From Cyclina sinensis (taxonomy: Eukaryota > Mollusca > Bivalvia > Venerida > Veneridae): 64,000 nucleotides of DNA. Under the pieces are notes generated by a model that was not told where the DNA came from, made no database searches, and saw nothing but the letters and a program-made list of their open reading frames with translations. Positions 39,541 through 48,311 of this stretch are shown in pieces (within the stretch, counting starts at the first letter, position 1; every line of letters starts with the position of its first letter). Position numbers and translations under genes: made by a program. The stretch spans positions 22,700,872 to 22,764,871 of the forward strand of contig JAAONU010000004.1 of NCBI GenBank assembly GCA_012932295.1. Direction: 5' to 3'.

Positions 39541-39890
39541 TTTACTGGACTACATGGTTTCTATGTCGTTAAGAATCTGTACAATACCTCGTTTCACTCG
39601 TGTCATGTGAGACACCCCTCGCTGTGACTGTGATGAACGTTACGTCTACCTGACCCTTCTGGCATAGCGATGTGGGTGATTTCTGCCTGCATGTCCCTGT
39701 CATGGATTCTTAAGTCTTGATAGCTCTGCACTACCTTCTCAAATTTATCGAGTAGCCTTTCGCCAGTAATTTCTGATGCATTGTCAAACGGCACATGAAT
39801 GCCAAAGTTCAGACTAGGGTGGGTAATAGCGATGCAAATTTCATCTCGGGGTTGGGCATCGCACTGCTGTTTCATCTCATTTGCCATCAT
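39541..39890 (-). pseudogene. Fragment of a mobile-element protein (polymerase-associated type)
   Basis: The minus frame at 39890-39603 encodes about 95 residues with coding-like composition: LNFGIHVPFDNAS, ITGERLLDKFEKVVQSYQDL, and MPEGSGRR. After a frame change near 39605, VKRGIVQILNDIETM follows (to about 39556), then a stop. From memory this order of motifs (PF block, QS helix, P-GSGRR, KR-IVQI-ND) matches the N-terminal part of large proteins that accompany type-B DNA polymerases in invertebrate mobile elements, possibly Polinton-like; I cannot confirm the family. The piece starts at TATTTCAG, which looks like a splice acceptor. Frameshift and loss of the remainder make it a remnant. Confidence 0.5.
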
Positions 39891-40725
39891 CTGAAATAGT
39901 TAATTGGTAAATTCAAATGGCTGTTCATAAGCTTGAAACGTCACATCTACACACAGCTTGTGTCTTGAATTTGCGAGACTTGCGTTCAGATCTTGTCTTG
40001 ATATTATAATACTGGCTCAGGTTTAGAACGGGTATTTAATAGTTGTTCATACAGAGAGAAGGGCGAAAGAGCCAGGGTAGAAAGAGCCAGGGGAGTCAGT
40101 CTTAGGACAGGACCTGTGGAGAAAGTACACACTTTAGCCCATGAAGAGACAAACATGCCAAACTTTCACCTTATTCCTACGAAGCTGTCGATTGAAAAAA
40201 TACAGTCCGCTGCAAAGAAATTGAACTACAGAAAGCGAAAGGAAGAAGAGGAGGAGGAGGAGGATGAACGAGAAGCAAAGAAAAGTCTCCTATCATAATA
40301 CGGTAACCGGTAATACACCTTACAAGTGACTGTTTTTTTTATTTGAAAACAAATGTTCTGATTTTTTTTATTTAAAAAATGTGCTAAATTTTTATTAAAC
40401 ATCGCATACAGATCCGGGTATAAATTACCCATTACTACATCGAGGTTATTCACTAGTCAGGGCTGCTGATGTCTGTCATTATTCTGCACTTAAGTGTTAT
40501 TCTTGCAATGGTTTCTCCGTCTTGGCCATTCAACGCCCCGACGAGCGAAAAAGGCACTAAGTGTTGCTCGTGTCTGCCGTCTTTCTATTTCTCGATCAAT
40601 CAAGGACTCCTGATGTGGCATAACACAAATACATCTCTGAAAACAATTTTCACACCCATGTTGGCTAGTGAAAAAAGATACCTGAATGCGCTGTGCGCGC
40701 AGCATTTAAGCACTTTGATTCACAG
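39891..40725. other. Unannotated stretch with short frames
   Basis: A frame at 40116-40298 (plus) ends in a Glu-rich run from a GAG/GAGG simple repeat (40240-40264). A minus frame at 40705-40490 starts MLRAQRIQ and faces the CRE-bearing segment. Neither has a recognisable domain. The minus start followed by CAG/GTATC could be a first exon, but this is only a guess. Confidence 0.3.
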
Positions 40726-40727
40726 TG

Positions 40728-40769
40728 CGACGTCATAAATCGCACCTTATGTGACGTCACTAATCCAAT
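40728..40769. promoter_or_regulatory. Possible CRE/CCAAT promoter-like cluster
   Basis: CGACGTCA (40728-40735) and a perfect CRE TGACGTCA (40752-40759) lie 24 bp apart, with CCAAT at 40765-40769. The block sits just upstream of the minus frame that begins at 40705. CRE and CCAAT boxes are typical of proximal promoters, but no transcript evidence exists, and TGACGTCA occurs twice more in the window (33682, about 53391). Confidence 0.3.
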
Positions 40770-41904
40770 ATGGTGCCCATAAATGACAGCGTATAACAAT
40801 GATGTGTTTGTTGACAACGTAAAAATGACGTATTTAAAGGTGTTTTATTGAAAATTCACGATAAAACTTATGGAATATTTAAGACAAAGTCATTTTTTCA
40901 ATGAATTCAGTTGGAATTTTAATCTTGAAAAAAAAAATCAAATGCCCACATCACTCATTGCATTGTGCTTGTTTGTTTAAAAAAAAAATTTCTTTATCTT
41001 ACATGGCAAGTTTAAAACTTAAAGAGGTTAATCCTATACCATTGATAATGTGTCATCAAGTACTGTGTTCAATTTAAACATCATCCTTCTTTAAATAAAA
41101 CCAAATCGATGCAATGATTATCAATAACGTTACATCATTCAATTTATCATCACCTCATGATTATTTAATACGACATGAAACCGTTCTTGATCCTGCACAT
41201 AAAATTATTCAAATTAAAAATTTCAACAATAACAGTATCACATCAGACCGACGAAGGCGCTACATCTAAATATCTCGAGCTATCTGTTAATGACTTACGC
41301 AGTATAAACCCCATCTCTTTTAGACGTATAAAGATCGTAGCTGCAATATAGAAGCATGGCTACCATATTTAAGACAGTTAAAACGAAACAGTGTTTCTTT
41401 TTGTCATTTGGCGAGCATTTGCATTTCAAATCACCAAGTATTGCATCAGTTTTACAATCCAGTTGGCAGCCATTTTGCTGCAAGTTTGACACATTCTGCT
41501 GCTATCGCTGCTCTAAGTGCTCTTTAAATCAAATAGTCTTAAGAATTCAATTTTAACCAGCAGCCTAAATACTGTTGTTTTATATTTACATGGATGTTAT
41601 ATCAGGTATGACAGTATTAAGTAATTGTATCCCATTACAAAATTCGTGAGCCTACACAAGTTATTTACTTCCAGCTATATTTTATCAATAAAAACAAAAA
41701 AACAAAAAAATAATAATTATATAAAATGAGTTTAATGTATTGCGTAGTTAATCCAAGACATATAGAAATGACGGGTCAATAATTATGACGAATACTTCTT
41801 AACGTAACAAAAAGGAAGTGGAGACATTTGGAATATGTGTGTCATATGTTATAAGTCAAATTTGCATGTCATTTTAATTACAGTTTTTAACATTTCTCAG
41901 TTAA
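40770..41904. other. AT-rich non-coding stretch
   Basis: Frames at 41295-41492 (minus) and 41356-41556 (plus) overlap each other and have no recognised motif. Nothing else is seen. Confidence 0.45.
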
Positions 41905-43645
41905 TTAAACAAGTGGGCCATGATGGCCCTTTTATCGACCTATTGAGTACATCTGCAACTGCTTTCATTCACACACCAAATATATAAACTCCAGGCCTTG
42001 CAGTATTTGACAAGGAGATTTTTGTAGATTTACCTATGTCAGTTTATAAAAAATAAAGTGACCCCTAGGGTTGGGCTAGTTTTAATTTTTAGCCTTGGTA
42101 AGCTTGACCCTATTGACCTAAAATCCAACCCAAGGGCAGATGTCCATGGTACCAAATATTTAAGATATCTGTCAATATTGGAAGACTCAGGCCAGTGGTT
42201 TGTAAGATTGTTAAAGCTGTAAAATCGCTATAATGCAGACATAGCAGAATAAGCATTTTCTGGTCCCATGCATCTAAAAGACGGGATCAGGTTGGTGCAA
42301 GACAAGAAAGGACATTTGTTATTTATAAATGGTTTGTGAAGGTTTGGTTGGAATTGAATCAAGGTAGAACAATCTATGACAGGTGTCAATAAACCATATA
42401 TCTAAAACATTGTTCAATAAATAAAGGCATTGTGACAGAAAGAAGAAAAATCTATTATAAGTTTTGGTGACCTTGACTTTGACCCAGTGACCGTAAACCC
42501 CACCCGAAGGTAGTTGCCTATGCAAGGAGCTTACCAGATATCTAAGTTAAATTGTCAATAAATGAAAACGCTACGAGGTAAAGTAGAAAAATCTAATTTT
42601 AGCCTGGGTGACCTTTACCCCAGTTAATGGTTCATGCAAGGTGTCTATATACTTAATATCTATGACAAGTAGAAAAATCTATTTTAAGCATCGGTGACCT
42701 TAACCTTGAACCCAGTGACATCAAACCCCACTCTAATGTAAAAGTCTTTGCAAAGAACCTATATACCAGATATCTTAGATGTTAGTCAATAAATGAAGAC
42801 TCGTCGGGGGACAGTACAAAAATCTAATTTTAAGCCTTAGTGATCTTAACCTTGAACCCAGTGAATGATAGAGGTTTATGCAAGGTGTCTACATATCAAA
42901 TAGCTAAGATATCGGTCAATAAATAAAAGCTAAAAGACGAAATATTGAACAGTCGATTTTTAGCCTTGCTGACCCCAGAGGCAGGGCCAATTTTACTCCA
43001 AGGCAAAAATTTGAACAGCCATGATAGAGGTCCGCCAGGCCATGATACACATCAAAGTTCTTAACACTTGGCCTTTTGGTTTTTGACAATTAGATGTTTA
43101 AATGTTTTTTTTTTCCCTATGCAAGTTCTTTGAAAAATCAAGTGACCCTGAGGTGGAGTCAATTTTCCGCGGCGCACAATTTGAACAATCTTGGAAAAGG
43201 GGCCCAAGATAATTCTCCATACAAAATATATAAGCCTTAGGCCTTGTAGTTTCATTAAAGAGGATTTTCACTATATATGGCATTAATGATCCGAGGGGCA
43301 TAATTTGAATAATCTTTGTAGAGAACCTCTAGATGAACCTGTATGCTAAATATATTCGAAGATTTTTTAAGTTTAAGAGAAGGAGAATTATTTTGTTTTC
43401 ACGTTTAAAATCGACAATTTTTAGCTGCAGTTGCCTAGATCTGCAATGGACTGGAACCATTTGAACAATTTTCATAGAGCATCCTGCGAGGAGCATTCCT
43501 TGCAAGATTTATCAGATCAGACCAGCTTGTTTCAAAGATGTCCTTTAATGTAATTGTGGACAGCCACCGACGGACAAATCCGACGGACGACAGACAGCCA
43601 CTGCTCCTTAAAGCTCACATGGGCTGTGCTCAGGTGGGCTAAAAA
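41905..43645 (+). mobile_element. Non-autonomous repeat element with internal 110-130 bp units
   Basis: It begins at GTGGGCCATGATGGCCC, an imperfect palindrome, and ends with GACGGACAAATCCGACGGACGACAGAC...CTCACATGGGCTGTGCTCAGGTGGGCTAA. Inside, the phrase 'GGTGACCTTGACC..GACCCAGTGACC..AAACCCCA', then 'ATGCAAGG..CTA.ATACCAGATATCTAAG' and 'GTCAATAAATGAA' recurs about five times (42460-42960). More diverged units with 'GAACAATCTTG' follow. No protein is encoded. The terminal hairpin followed by CTAA would suit a Helitron-like 3' end (CTRR), but this is weak. The family is common in bivalves as far as I know. Confidence 0.65.
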
Positions 43646-43979
43646 TAAAAGTAAGAGAATTTACGCAAGTCAGTATGGCTGAAATAAACCGTTTGATTCT
43701 AAACGTTTGGGAAAGTATTTCAGTTTACAGATGAATATTTCTTAAGTATGACTAATCATGTTAAATGTTGTAGTGCGTAATTTACTCAAACAATAACAGA
43801 TTTCAAACTTTAACATGTTGCACATAATCTCTCTGTTCATATTATTTAGTTTAAACAGGTATTCAGGTTACCTGTGAATGTATATAATAAATAAGGCACT
43901 AAATTCTTAGACTTAGCTTGTTAATAAGAAAGTAATTTATCAAAAATAATGTATTTGTGGCAACCAAACAAATACAGGA

Positions 43980-43982
<3 letters not shown>

Positions 43983-44015
<33 letters not shown>
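43983..44015. repeat. (GA)n microsatellite
   Basis: An uninterrupted GA run of about 15 dinucleotides. Confidence 0.95.
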
Positions 44016-44019
<4 letters not shown>

Positions 44020-45460
44020 ATGGTGCTACCTTTAGTCTGAATTTACACCATCTAATCGTGCTATTTTCAGCTTAATGATACTGTTTTTTTTCACTCTGTA
44101 TTTATTACAATGTGCCTGCATCATCTATTTTAAATTTTATAAATTTGTTATATAATTCCCATTCGCTGCTTAGGAAGAAAAGTAACTGTTTAATACAACT
44201 TTATCACTTATTTCATTGTTCGGCATATACAGAAACCCTTTCAAGGACATTCGTTATTTAAAACTATTAAGTTCATTGGACTTATTGAAATAATAGCATA
44301 ATTGGTATTAACTGGTAATTTCCGTAATAAAGCCTTGTCTTGCAGTTGTTAGTCCGTCAGTTGATTTATTTGAGTCAATTTAATCTGTGACTCAGGATGT
44401 CCAATTCTCTAAATGTAAATCTTTAATATTCTATGTAACTATTCATACTTCAATATTTTGAGCATTTGCTCTAATTGTTTCTAAGAACATACACTGCAAT
44501 ATCTCTAGACTGAGAAATTCCGGATATGACTATTATTTTCAGCAAGAATTCGTACTCTCAACTACCCTTGATGCATTTCTGTATACAAAAATATACTTTA
44601 ATAAAGGAAATTCAGCTTACAAGAAAATCGAGAATTCAACGTTTCTTGTCAAAAACTCGTTTTTCTCACACACATACTAATTTGACATTTCACAATTTAT
44701 ATTTAACAAAAGTTCTTTCTCAGACAAAAATGGAATCTTTTATTAGTCTTTTTCTGTGGAAGAGTTATGAACAGAATATTTGTTCAGACAGTTAAAAATA
44801 CATTAATATGTTACGTTTATGACGTGGAATATCGAAAATATATTCAAATGTCACCTGTGGAAGAACAATATTAAAAATATAACTACGAAAAATATAAAAA
44901 ATAACACTACTAAAAAGAACAATATTGAAAAAAGACATGAAAAAAACTTTATTACAAAACCACCTGATCCATCTAATATCCAGCGGAAAAATGAATTTAC
45001 TTCTTAAAATAGATACTTCAAATTTGAACAAAAATAACAACAGCTTATTGCCCAAACTGATTGTTTATTGGTGCGCGTTTACATAAGTTGCAGAAATAAT
45101 TGTCTACTCAGAAGGCGCAAACATACATATGTAACGTATTTGTATTACCAAGAGATAGAAAATATTTCGTTTTATCTATTAACATAAATATTCTAGACAG
45201 AAAGTGATAAATTGGAAGACAAATGCTACAAGAGGTTTGTATTTACACTGAAAACGTTTCAACAGATTTCGTTAACACAGATTTACATACTTCACACTAT
45301 TTTTAATACACTTAAAAATGATAAAAGCTGAAGGCGTAACACCTCTAGACTGATGGTTATACTGTTAAAAATAGTACAGTTTTATACTTTACTTGATTGC
45401 CCAAAACTAAAGCATATGCAGAAAAAGTAATAATTAGTAAGTTTATTTGAGGGTAGATAG
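44016..45460. other. AT-rich non-coding stretch
   Basis: The A-rich low-complexity segment at 44860-44960 opens frames on both strands (44792-45055 minus, 44819-45007 plus). No gene is recognised. Confidence 0.45.
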
Positions 45461-45570
45461 GTTCAAAACGTCTTTGCACTGAAATTAGTAGGCAAGCAAA
45501 TGTTCAAATGTGATAGTTCGAAACGTCTTTGCATTGAAATTAGTAGACAAGCAAATGTTCCAATGTGATA
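45461..45570. repeat. Two tandem copies of a 55 bp unit
   Basis: The units at 45461-45515 and 45516-45570 share GTTC.AAACGTCTTTGCA.T and GAAATTAGTAG.CAAGCAAA with four differences seen by eye. Confidence 0.92.
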
Positions 45571-45894
45571 CAAGATACATGCCTTTTGTAATTATAAGAA
45601 CTATTTCATCAAATTCGATTTCTTAAACACACTAAGCATACGACGTTTTACAGGTAACGCGTGTAACATTACAGGGGGCTTAATAGACAGACAATGTGAG
45701 GGATATAGACGATATAGAGAGACTGATATAATGCAGAGGAATTTGTCACAGTGGGTAAAAAAGCTATATCTTTAAAAATAATGTAATAATAACATAAGTG
45801 AAACGGTTATTCCAACAAGATATTTCAGTTTTGATCTATAAACAGTGCATAAATACGGTGCGTTAAGAAGATGAAGCAGGAAATATGAGTAGTA

Positions 45895-46135
45895 GAGGGG
45901 ACACTATGGGGCCTTTTTGACAGTACGGGGGGCACTATGGGGCCCTCTATTTGCAGGGTTGCATTCTAGGGCCTTTTTTTTTCCAAAGTACGGGAGCACT
46001 ACGGGGCCCTTGTTGGGAAAACAGAGCATTCTAAAGTACGGGGGCGCACTATGGGGCGCTCTAGGCGGGGACCTTGGGGCCACTTTTTCAAAAGTACAGG
46101 GGGCATTATCAGGACTATGGGGCCCTGTTTTTGGA
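45895..46135. repeat. GC-rich degenerate tandem repeat
   Basis: Words of the form AAGTACGGGGGCACTATGGG and GGGGCCCT recur at roughly 35-55 bp spacing (about 45925, 45990, 46036, 46095) in otherwise AT-rich DNA. The composition opens complementary frames on both strands (45904-46161 and 45917-46243); these look like by-products. It lies directly downstream of the last minus-strand histone-type gene. Confidence 0.75.
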
Positions 46136-46170
46136 ATAAAAAACAACAAACAGTATGACAATCAGAAGTC

Positions 46171-46210
46171 AACTTCTTTCGAAGTGATAAGGCTGGCCAT
46201 GAAAAGGGTC
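46171..46210 (-). terminator. Histone-type 3' hairpin and U7-like element, gene 1
   Basis: On the minus strand GACCCTTTTCATGGCC (46210-46195) has the size and TTTC loop of the histone mRNA stem-loop, with two mismatched stem pairs. About 14 bases further on, CGAAAGAAG (46181-46173) resembles the purine-rich histone downstream element bound by U7 snRNA. It lies about 27 bp after the gene 1 stop, the expected distance. Confidence 0.6.
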
Positions 46211-46236
46211 GTTGTGTTAAAAGTCGTGTACTGGCG

Positions 46237-46519
46237 TCAATAAGGTTGTACTCGAACAGTCTTTACAACATGGCAGAAAGTTTGAGTTCGTCTTTCGTTT
46301 AAGTGGTCCACCACCCTCTTGATTAATTGTTCTGCTGCTTTTTCCCTTTGTTCAATTTCAGCTCTTGAATCGTTTAAAATTGGAAGCGAGGATTCTATCC
46401 CGTCTTTCGTGTATTGTCTGTTGGTACTCATCATTCTCTGTAATCACTTCGTTCGCTCATTGCTCGACTCTAGTGACCAAGGCTTGGACTTTCAGCAGTT
46501 TCTTCTGTATTCTTTCCAT
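46237..46519 (-). pseudogene. Histone-type small gene 1, disrupted helical protein
   Basis: The first ATG after the start-site motif (46519) opens MERIQKKLLKVQALVTRVEQ and meets TGA at 46457. The same frame then continues open for 32 residues (ANEVITENDEYQQ...ILASNFKRFKS). A second frame (+1), 46434-46237, carries DSRAEIEQREKAAEQLIKR and NERRTQTF and ends near the histone-type hairpin. Charged heptad-like composition suggests coiled coil. The opening shares M-[DE]-x-I-x-x-K-L-x-[KR]-[VI]-x-x-L-x-x-R-[VI] with gene 3, so they are probably relatives. One stop and one frame change are needed to join the parts: a decayed copy, or recoding. It is not a histone. Function unknown; the promoter and 3' end imply S-phase, poly(A)-less expression in the ancestral gene. 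Confidence 0.5.
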
Positions 46520-46532
46520 GTTGATGTGGAAT

Positions 46533-46628
46533 GTTAGAATGGAGTCGAAGGCAGCGTGCGTTTAGTATTTATGCAGTTCGACCGGATTGACCTACTTTAC
46601 ACGACGTCTAAAAAAGATCGCAACATTG
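46533..46628 (-). promoter_or_regulatory. Histone-type core promoter of gene 1
   Basis: Read on the minus strand, in order: CCAAT (46628-46624), AAAGTAGGTCAATCCG (46598-46583, the complement of CGGATTGACCTACTTT), a TATA-like CATAAATA (46573-46566) and TCCATTCT (46543-46536), which resembles the histone cap-site consensus PyCATTCPu. The ATG follows about 17 bp later. TATA to start site is about 30 bp. Confidence 0.6.
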
Positions 46629-46730
46629 GAGACAAAAACGCGTTGGACCAGTGGTCACAGCAGAGGTTCGGCGACGTTTGACGTGTTGGACTTAGACTTT
46701 TTTATTGTTTTAACAATAACTGCAAAAGTG

Positions 46731-46770
46731 ATTTCGTTTCGAAATAAAATTGTTGGCCCTGAAAAGGGCC
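46731..46770 (-). terminator. Perfect histone-type 3' hairpin, gene 2
   Basis: GGCCCTTTTCAGGGCC on the minus strand (46770-46755) forms a perfect six-base-pair stem with a UUUC loop, matching the metazoan histone mRNA hairpin that binds SLBP. CGAAACGAAAT (46741-46731) downstream is a weaker U7-type purine element. Distance from the two candidate stops of gene 2 is about 95 or 165 bp, longer than in the neighbours. Confidence 0.75.
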
Positions 46771-46865
46771 GTTATTATATTGAGTGCTTACTCCTTTGAT
46801 TGTTGTAAGCAATATTCTTATTATACATGTCATGGCTCATGAGTACTGCTACTAGATTTTCTGGT

Positions 46866-47261
46866 TTAGGAAGAAGTGGCATCAGTTTCTTTTCTTTCAG
46901 GCATCTTGGTTTGAGTGCCCCTCTCCGTCTCACTCAGTCTGTCCACTTTAAGTTTGATGGGTATAACCATCTTGACCCTTCTAGTTTGGTGATACTTTCA
47001 CGGAGGCTGAGCATTTCTTTTTGAACAGACATGTCCGTTTTCGCCATGGCGCTGTTGAAGACCCGGAGCTCTTGCATAATGCCTATCAGGATTTTATTTT
47101 GTTCATGCTGGTGTTTGAACTGTTGATAGTCCTTGGCTGGTTGTGGCTGAGGCATAGGCTTGTACGTCGGTGTACAGCTTTGAGTTGCTGTCACAGGCAC
47201 GGCTGTATAATGTGGAAGTTTTGCTGTATTTGCAGCCAACGTCAGGAGATCAGTCATCCAT
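46866..47261 (-). CDS. Histone-type small gene 2, P/Q-rich then helical protein
   Basis: The longest frame starts at 47257 (MTDLLTLAANTAKL) and gives 107 residues, stopping at 46934. The N-terminal 45 residues are T/P/Q-rich (YKPMPQPQPAKDYQQ). The rest (QHEQNKILIGIMQELRV..., SVQKEMLSLRESITKLEG) is predicted helical. A first ATG at 47261, in the CAACATGGA context shared with gene 1, reads only MDD before TGA, so it is either a tiny upstream ORF or evidence of a small indel. After the LEG motif another frame reads MVIPIKLKVDRLSETERG and stops at 46866, which looks as natural as the in-frame end; a second frame change is therefore possible. It sits between a TATA/CATTC promoter and a perfect histone hairpin. 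No known family recognised; not a histone. Confidence 0.5.
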
Positions 47262-47293
47262 GTTGATAATTTAAGCGACTTGCATTGTAAAGC

Positions 47294-47358
47294 GATTGAA
47301 TGAAGTGGTCCAGTGAACCTAGCTCATTTTATAGGCAAGACTCAGATTGACCTACTTT
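47294..47358 (-). promoter_or_regulatory. Histone-type core promoter of gene 2
   Basis: Minus strand: AAAGTAGGTCAATCTG (47358-47343), then CCTATAAAATG (47335-47325), then TTCATTCA (47304-47297), an exact PyCATTCPu cap-site match about 28 bp after TATA. The ATG follows about 36 bp downstream. It faces away from the gene 3 promoter, giving a divergent pair as in histone gene clusters. Confidence 0.68.
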
Positions 47359-47394
47359 CCATCTGAATAGAAAAATAATGATATGTAAAGAAAT

Positions 47395-47525
47395 CGGATT
47401 GACCTACTTAGAATCTAGCCATGAGAGAAAAATGAGAAAATCGGATTAAGCGTTTTGATTGGTTCAAAAACGAATTGACTTAAAGAAAAATGCCCATAAA
47501 AGCGAGTGCACCTTTCATTTCATTC
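47395..47525 (+). promoter_or_regulatory. Histone-type core promoter of gene 3
   Basis: Plus strand: CGGATTGACCTACTTA (47395-47410), an ATTGG (inverted CCAAT, about 47457-47461), a degenerate second motif CGAATTGACTTA (47471-47482) about 12 bp before the TATA-like CATAAAAG (47495-47502), and TTCATTC (47519-47525) as cap-site candidate. The motif thus recurs immediately before TATA in all three genes. The gap between the divergent genes is about 360 bp. Confidence 0.6.
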
Positions 47526-47616
47526 TTTTGTTTTGCAAAAGAACAACAAAAAACAAACAAAAAAAACAAAACAAAAAAACATCAAAAAAAAAAAAACACG
47601 CACACACAAAGCAAAC

Positions 47617-48010
47617 ATGGACATGATTCGTCACAAACTTGGCAGAATAGTGAAGCTCAATGCCCGGATTGTGAGGTTGGTTGAAGAGGTATACGAGATG
47701 ATGGAGGTGGGGAGACAGAAGGTAGCTGCTGTCACCCCGAGGGAGATTTATGAAGCGGTGGAAGAAGAAGAGAGGCAGTGCCATGAGCGCCGGGAGCTGT
47801 AAACTCCACCAGACTCCCTCCAGGATGAGCAGCAGCAGACACCACCACCTGAGGCAGCATCTTTCCCCTGAGATCATCATAATCTCAAATGAAGAGTCTT
47901 GGGACATGGTCCAAGAACATCCATTTTCCCTCGCCACCGAGATTCCTGTGAGTGGAAAGGCTCGCAGGGAGCTTCACTTTTGCTCCGCCTGCAGGTGTAA
48001 TTGCAGGTAG
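47617..48010 (+). pseudogene. Histone-type small gene 3, disrupted helical protein
   Basis: The ATG at 47617 (AAACATGGAC) opens 61 residues: MDMIRHKLGRIVKLNARIV, EEVYEMMEVGRQKVAAVTPR, EIYEAVEEEERQCHERREL, highly charged and helical, then TAA (47800-47802). The same frame stays open for about 24 more codons (TPPDSLQDEQQQTPPPEAAS). In the +1 frame the sequence then reads SPEIIIISNEESWDMVQEH and finishes with SACRCNCR at 48010, about 40 bp before the hairpin. So one stop and one frame change divide a putative protein of about 130 residues. The N-terminus is related to gene 1. The 5' leader is long (about 95 bp) with an A-rich run at 47545-47595. Either a decaying copy or a gene read by recoding; only the 61-residue frame is certain. 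Family unknown. Confidence 0.55.
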
Positions 48011-48048
48011 GAAGGCTCACATTAAATAAAATGCTGCAGGCACCCAAC

Positions 48049-48085
48049 AACCCTTTTCAGGGCCACACACTTCTTGCAGAAAGAA
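48049..48085 (+). terminator. Histone-type 3' hairpin and U7-like element, gene 3
   Basis: CCCTTTTCAGGG (48051-48062) within AACCCTTTTCAGGGCC (48049-48064) gives a four-pair stem with TTTC loop; the outer two pairs are A/C mismatches. ACCCAACAA precedes it and CACACA follows, as around histone hairpins. GCAGAAAGAA (48076-48085), 12 bases downstream, resembles the U7-bound element (consensus near CAAGAAAGA). Confidence 0.7.
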
Positions 48086-48155
48086 TTACCTCTAAGTTTT
48101 AATGTCACTTTTTAAATATGAATATCAAACACTCACTCTTCTTTTTTTATTAATC

Positions 48156-48299
48156 ATGATGGGATTCATCAGTGCAGTGTGCTCTCTGTTAGATGATGTG
48201 CTATGATGGTTTAGATTGAGAAGAGAGGCAGTAAGAGCTGTGCTTTTCTTGATGCATACGCCACACAATCATCGCCAGAGCTGTTTGAAAAAAAGATAA
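48156..48299 (+). pseudogene. Possible histone-type small gene 4
   Basis: Between two hairpins a frame from ATG 48156 reads MMGFISAVCSLLDDVL, a TGA (48204-48206), then WFRLRREAVRAVLFLM...SCLKKR and TAA at 48297-48299, only 13 bp before another hairpin. There is a TATA-like TTTAAATATG (about 48112-48121) upstream but no CGGATTGACC motif. It may be a fourth member of the cluster, or merely a duplicated 3' end. No family recognised. Confidence 0.3.
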
Positions 48300-48311
48300 A
48301 TAACAAAAACC

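Noticed and set aside
45904..46243. Overlapping frames of 85 and 108 codons on opposite strands
   Set aside because: They are produced by the GC-rich repeat, which lacks stops; peptide is repeat translation.
47515..47937. 140-codon minus frame opposite gene 3
   Set aside because: It is antisense to a plus gene with promoter and hairpin; its content (F-rich run opposite the A-rich leader) is a shadow.
46237..48010. Decayed core or linker histone genes
   Set aside because: No frame shows a histone-fold motif, lysine-rich tail or other histone signature, despite histone-type promoters and 3' ends.
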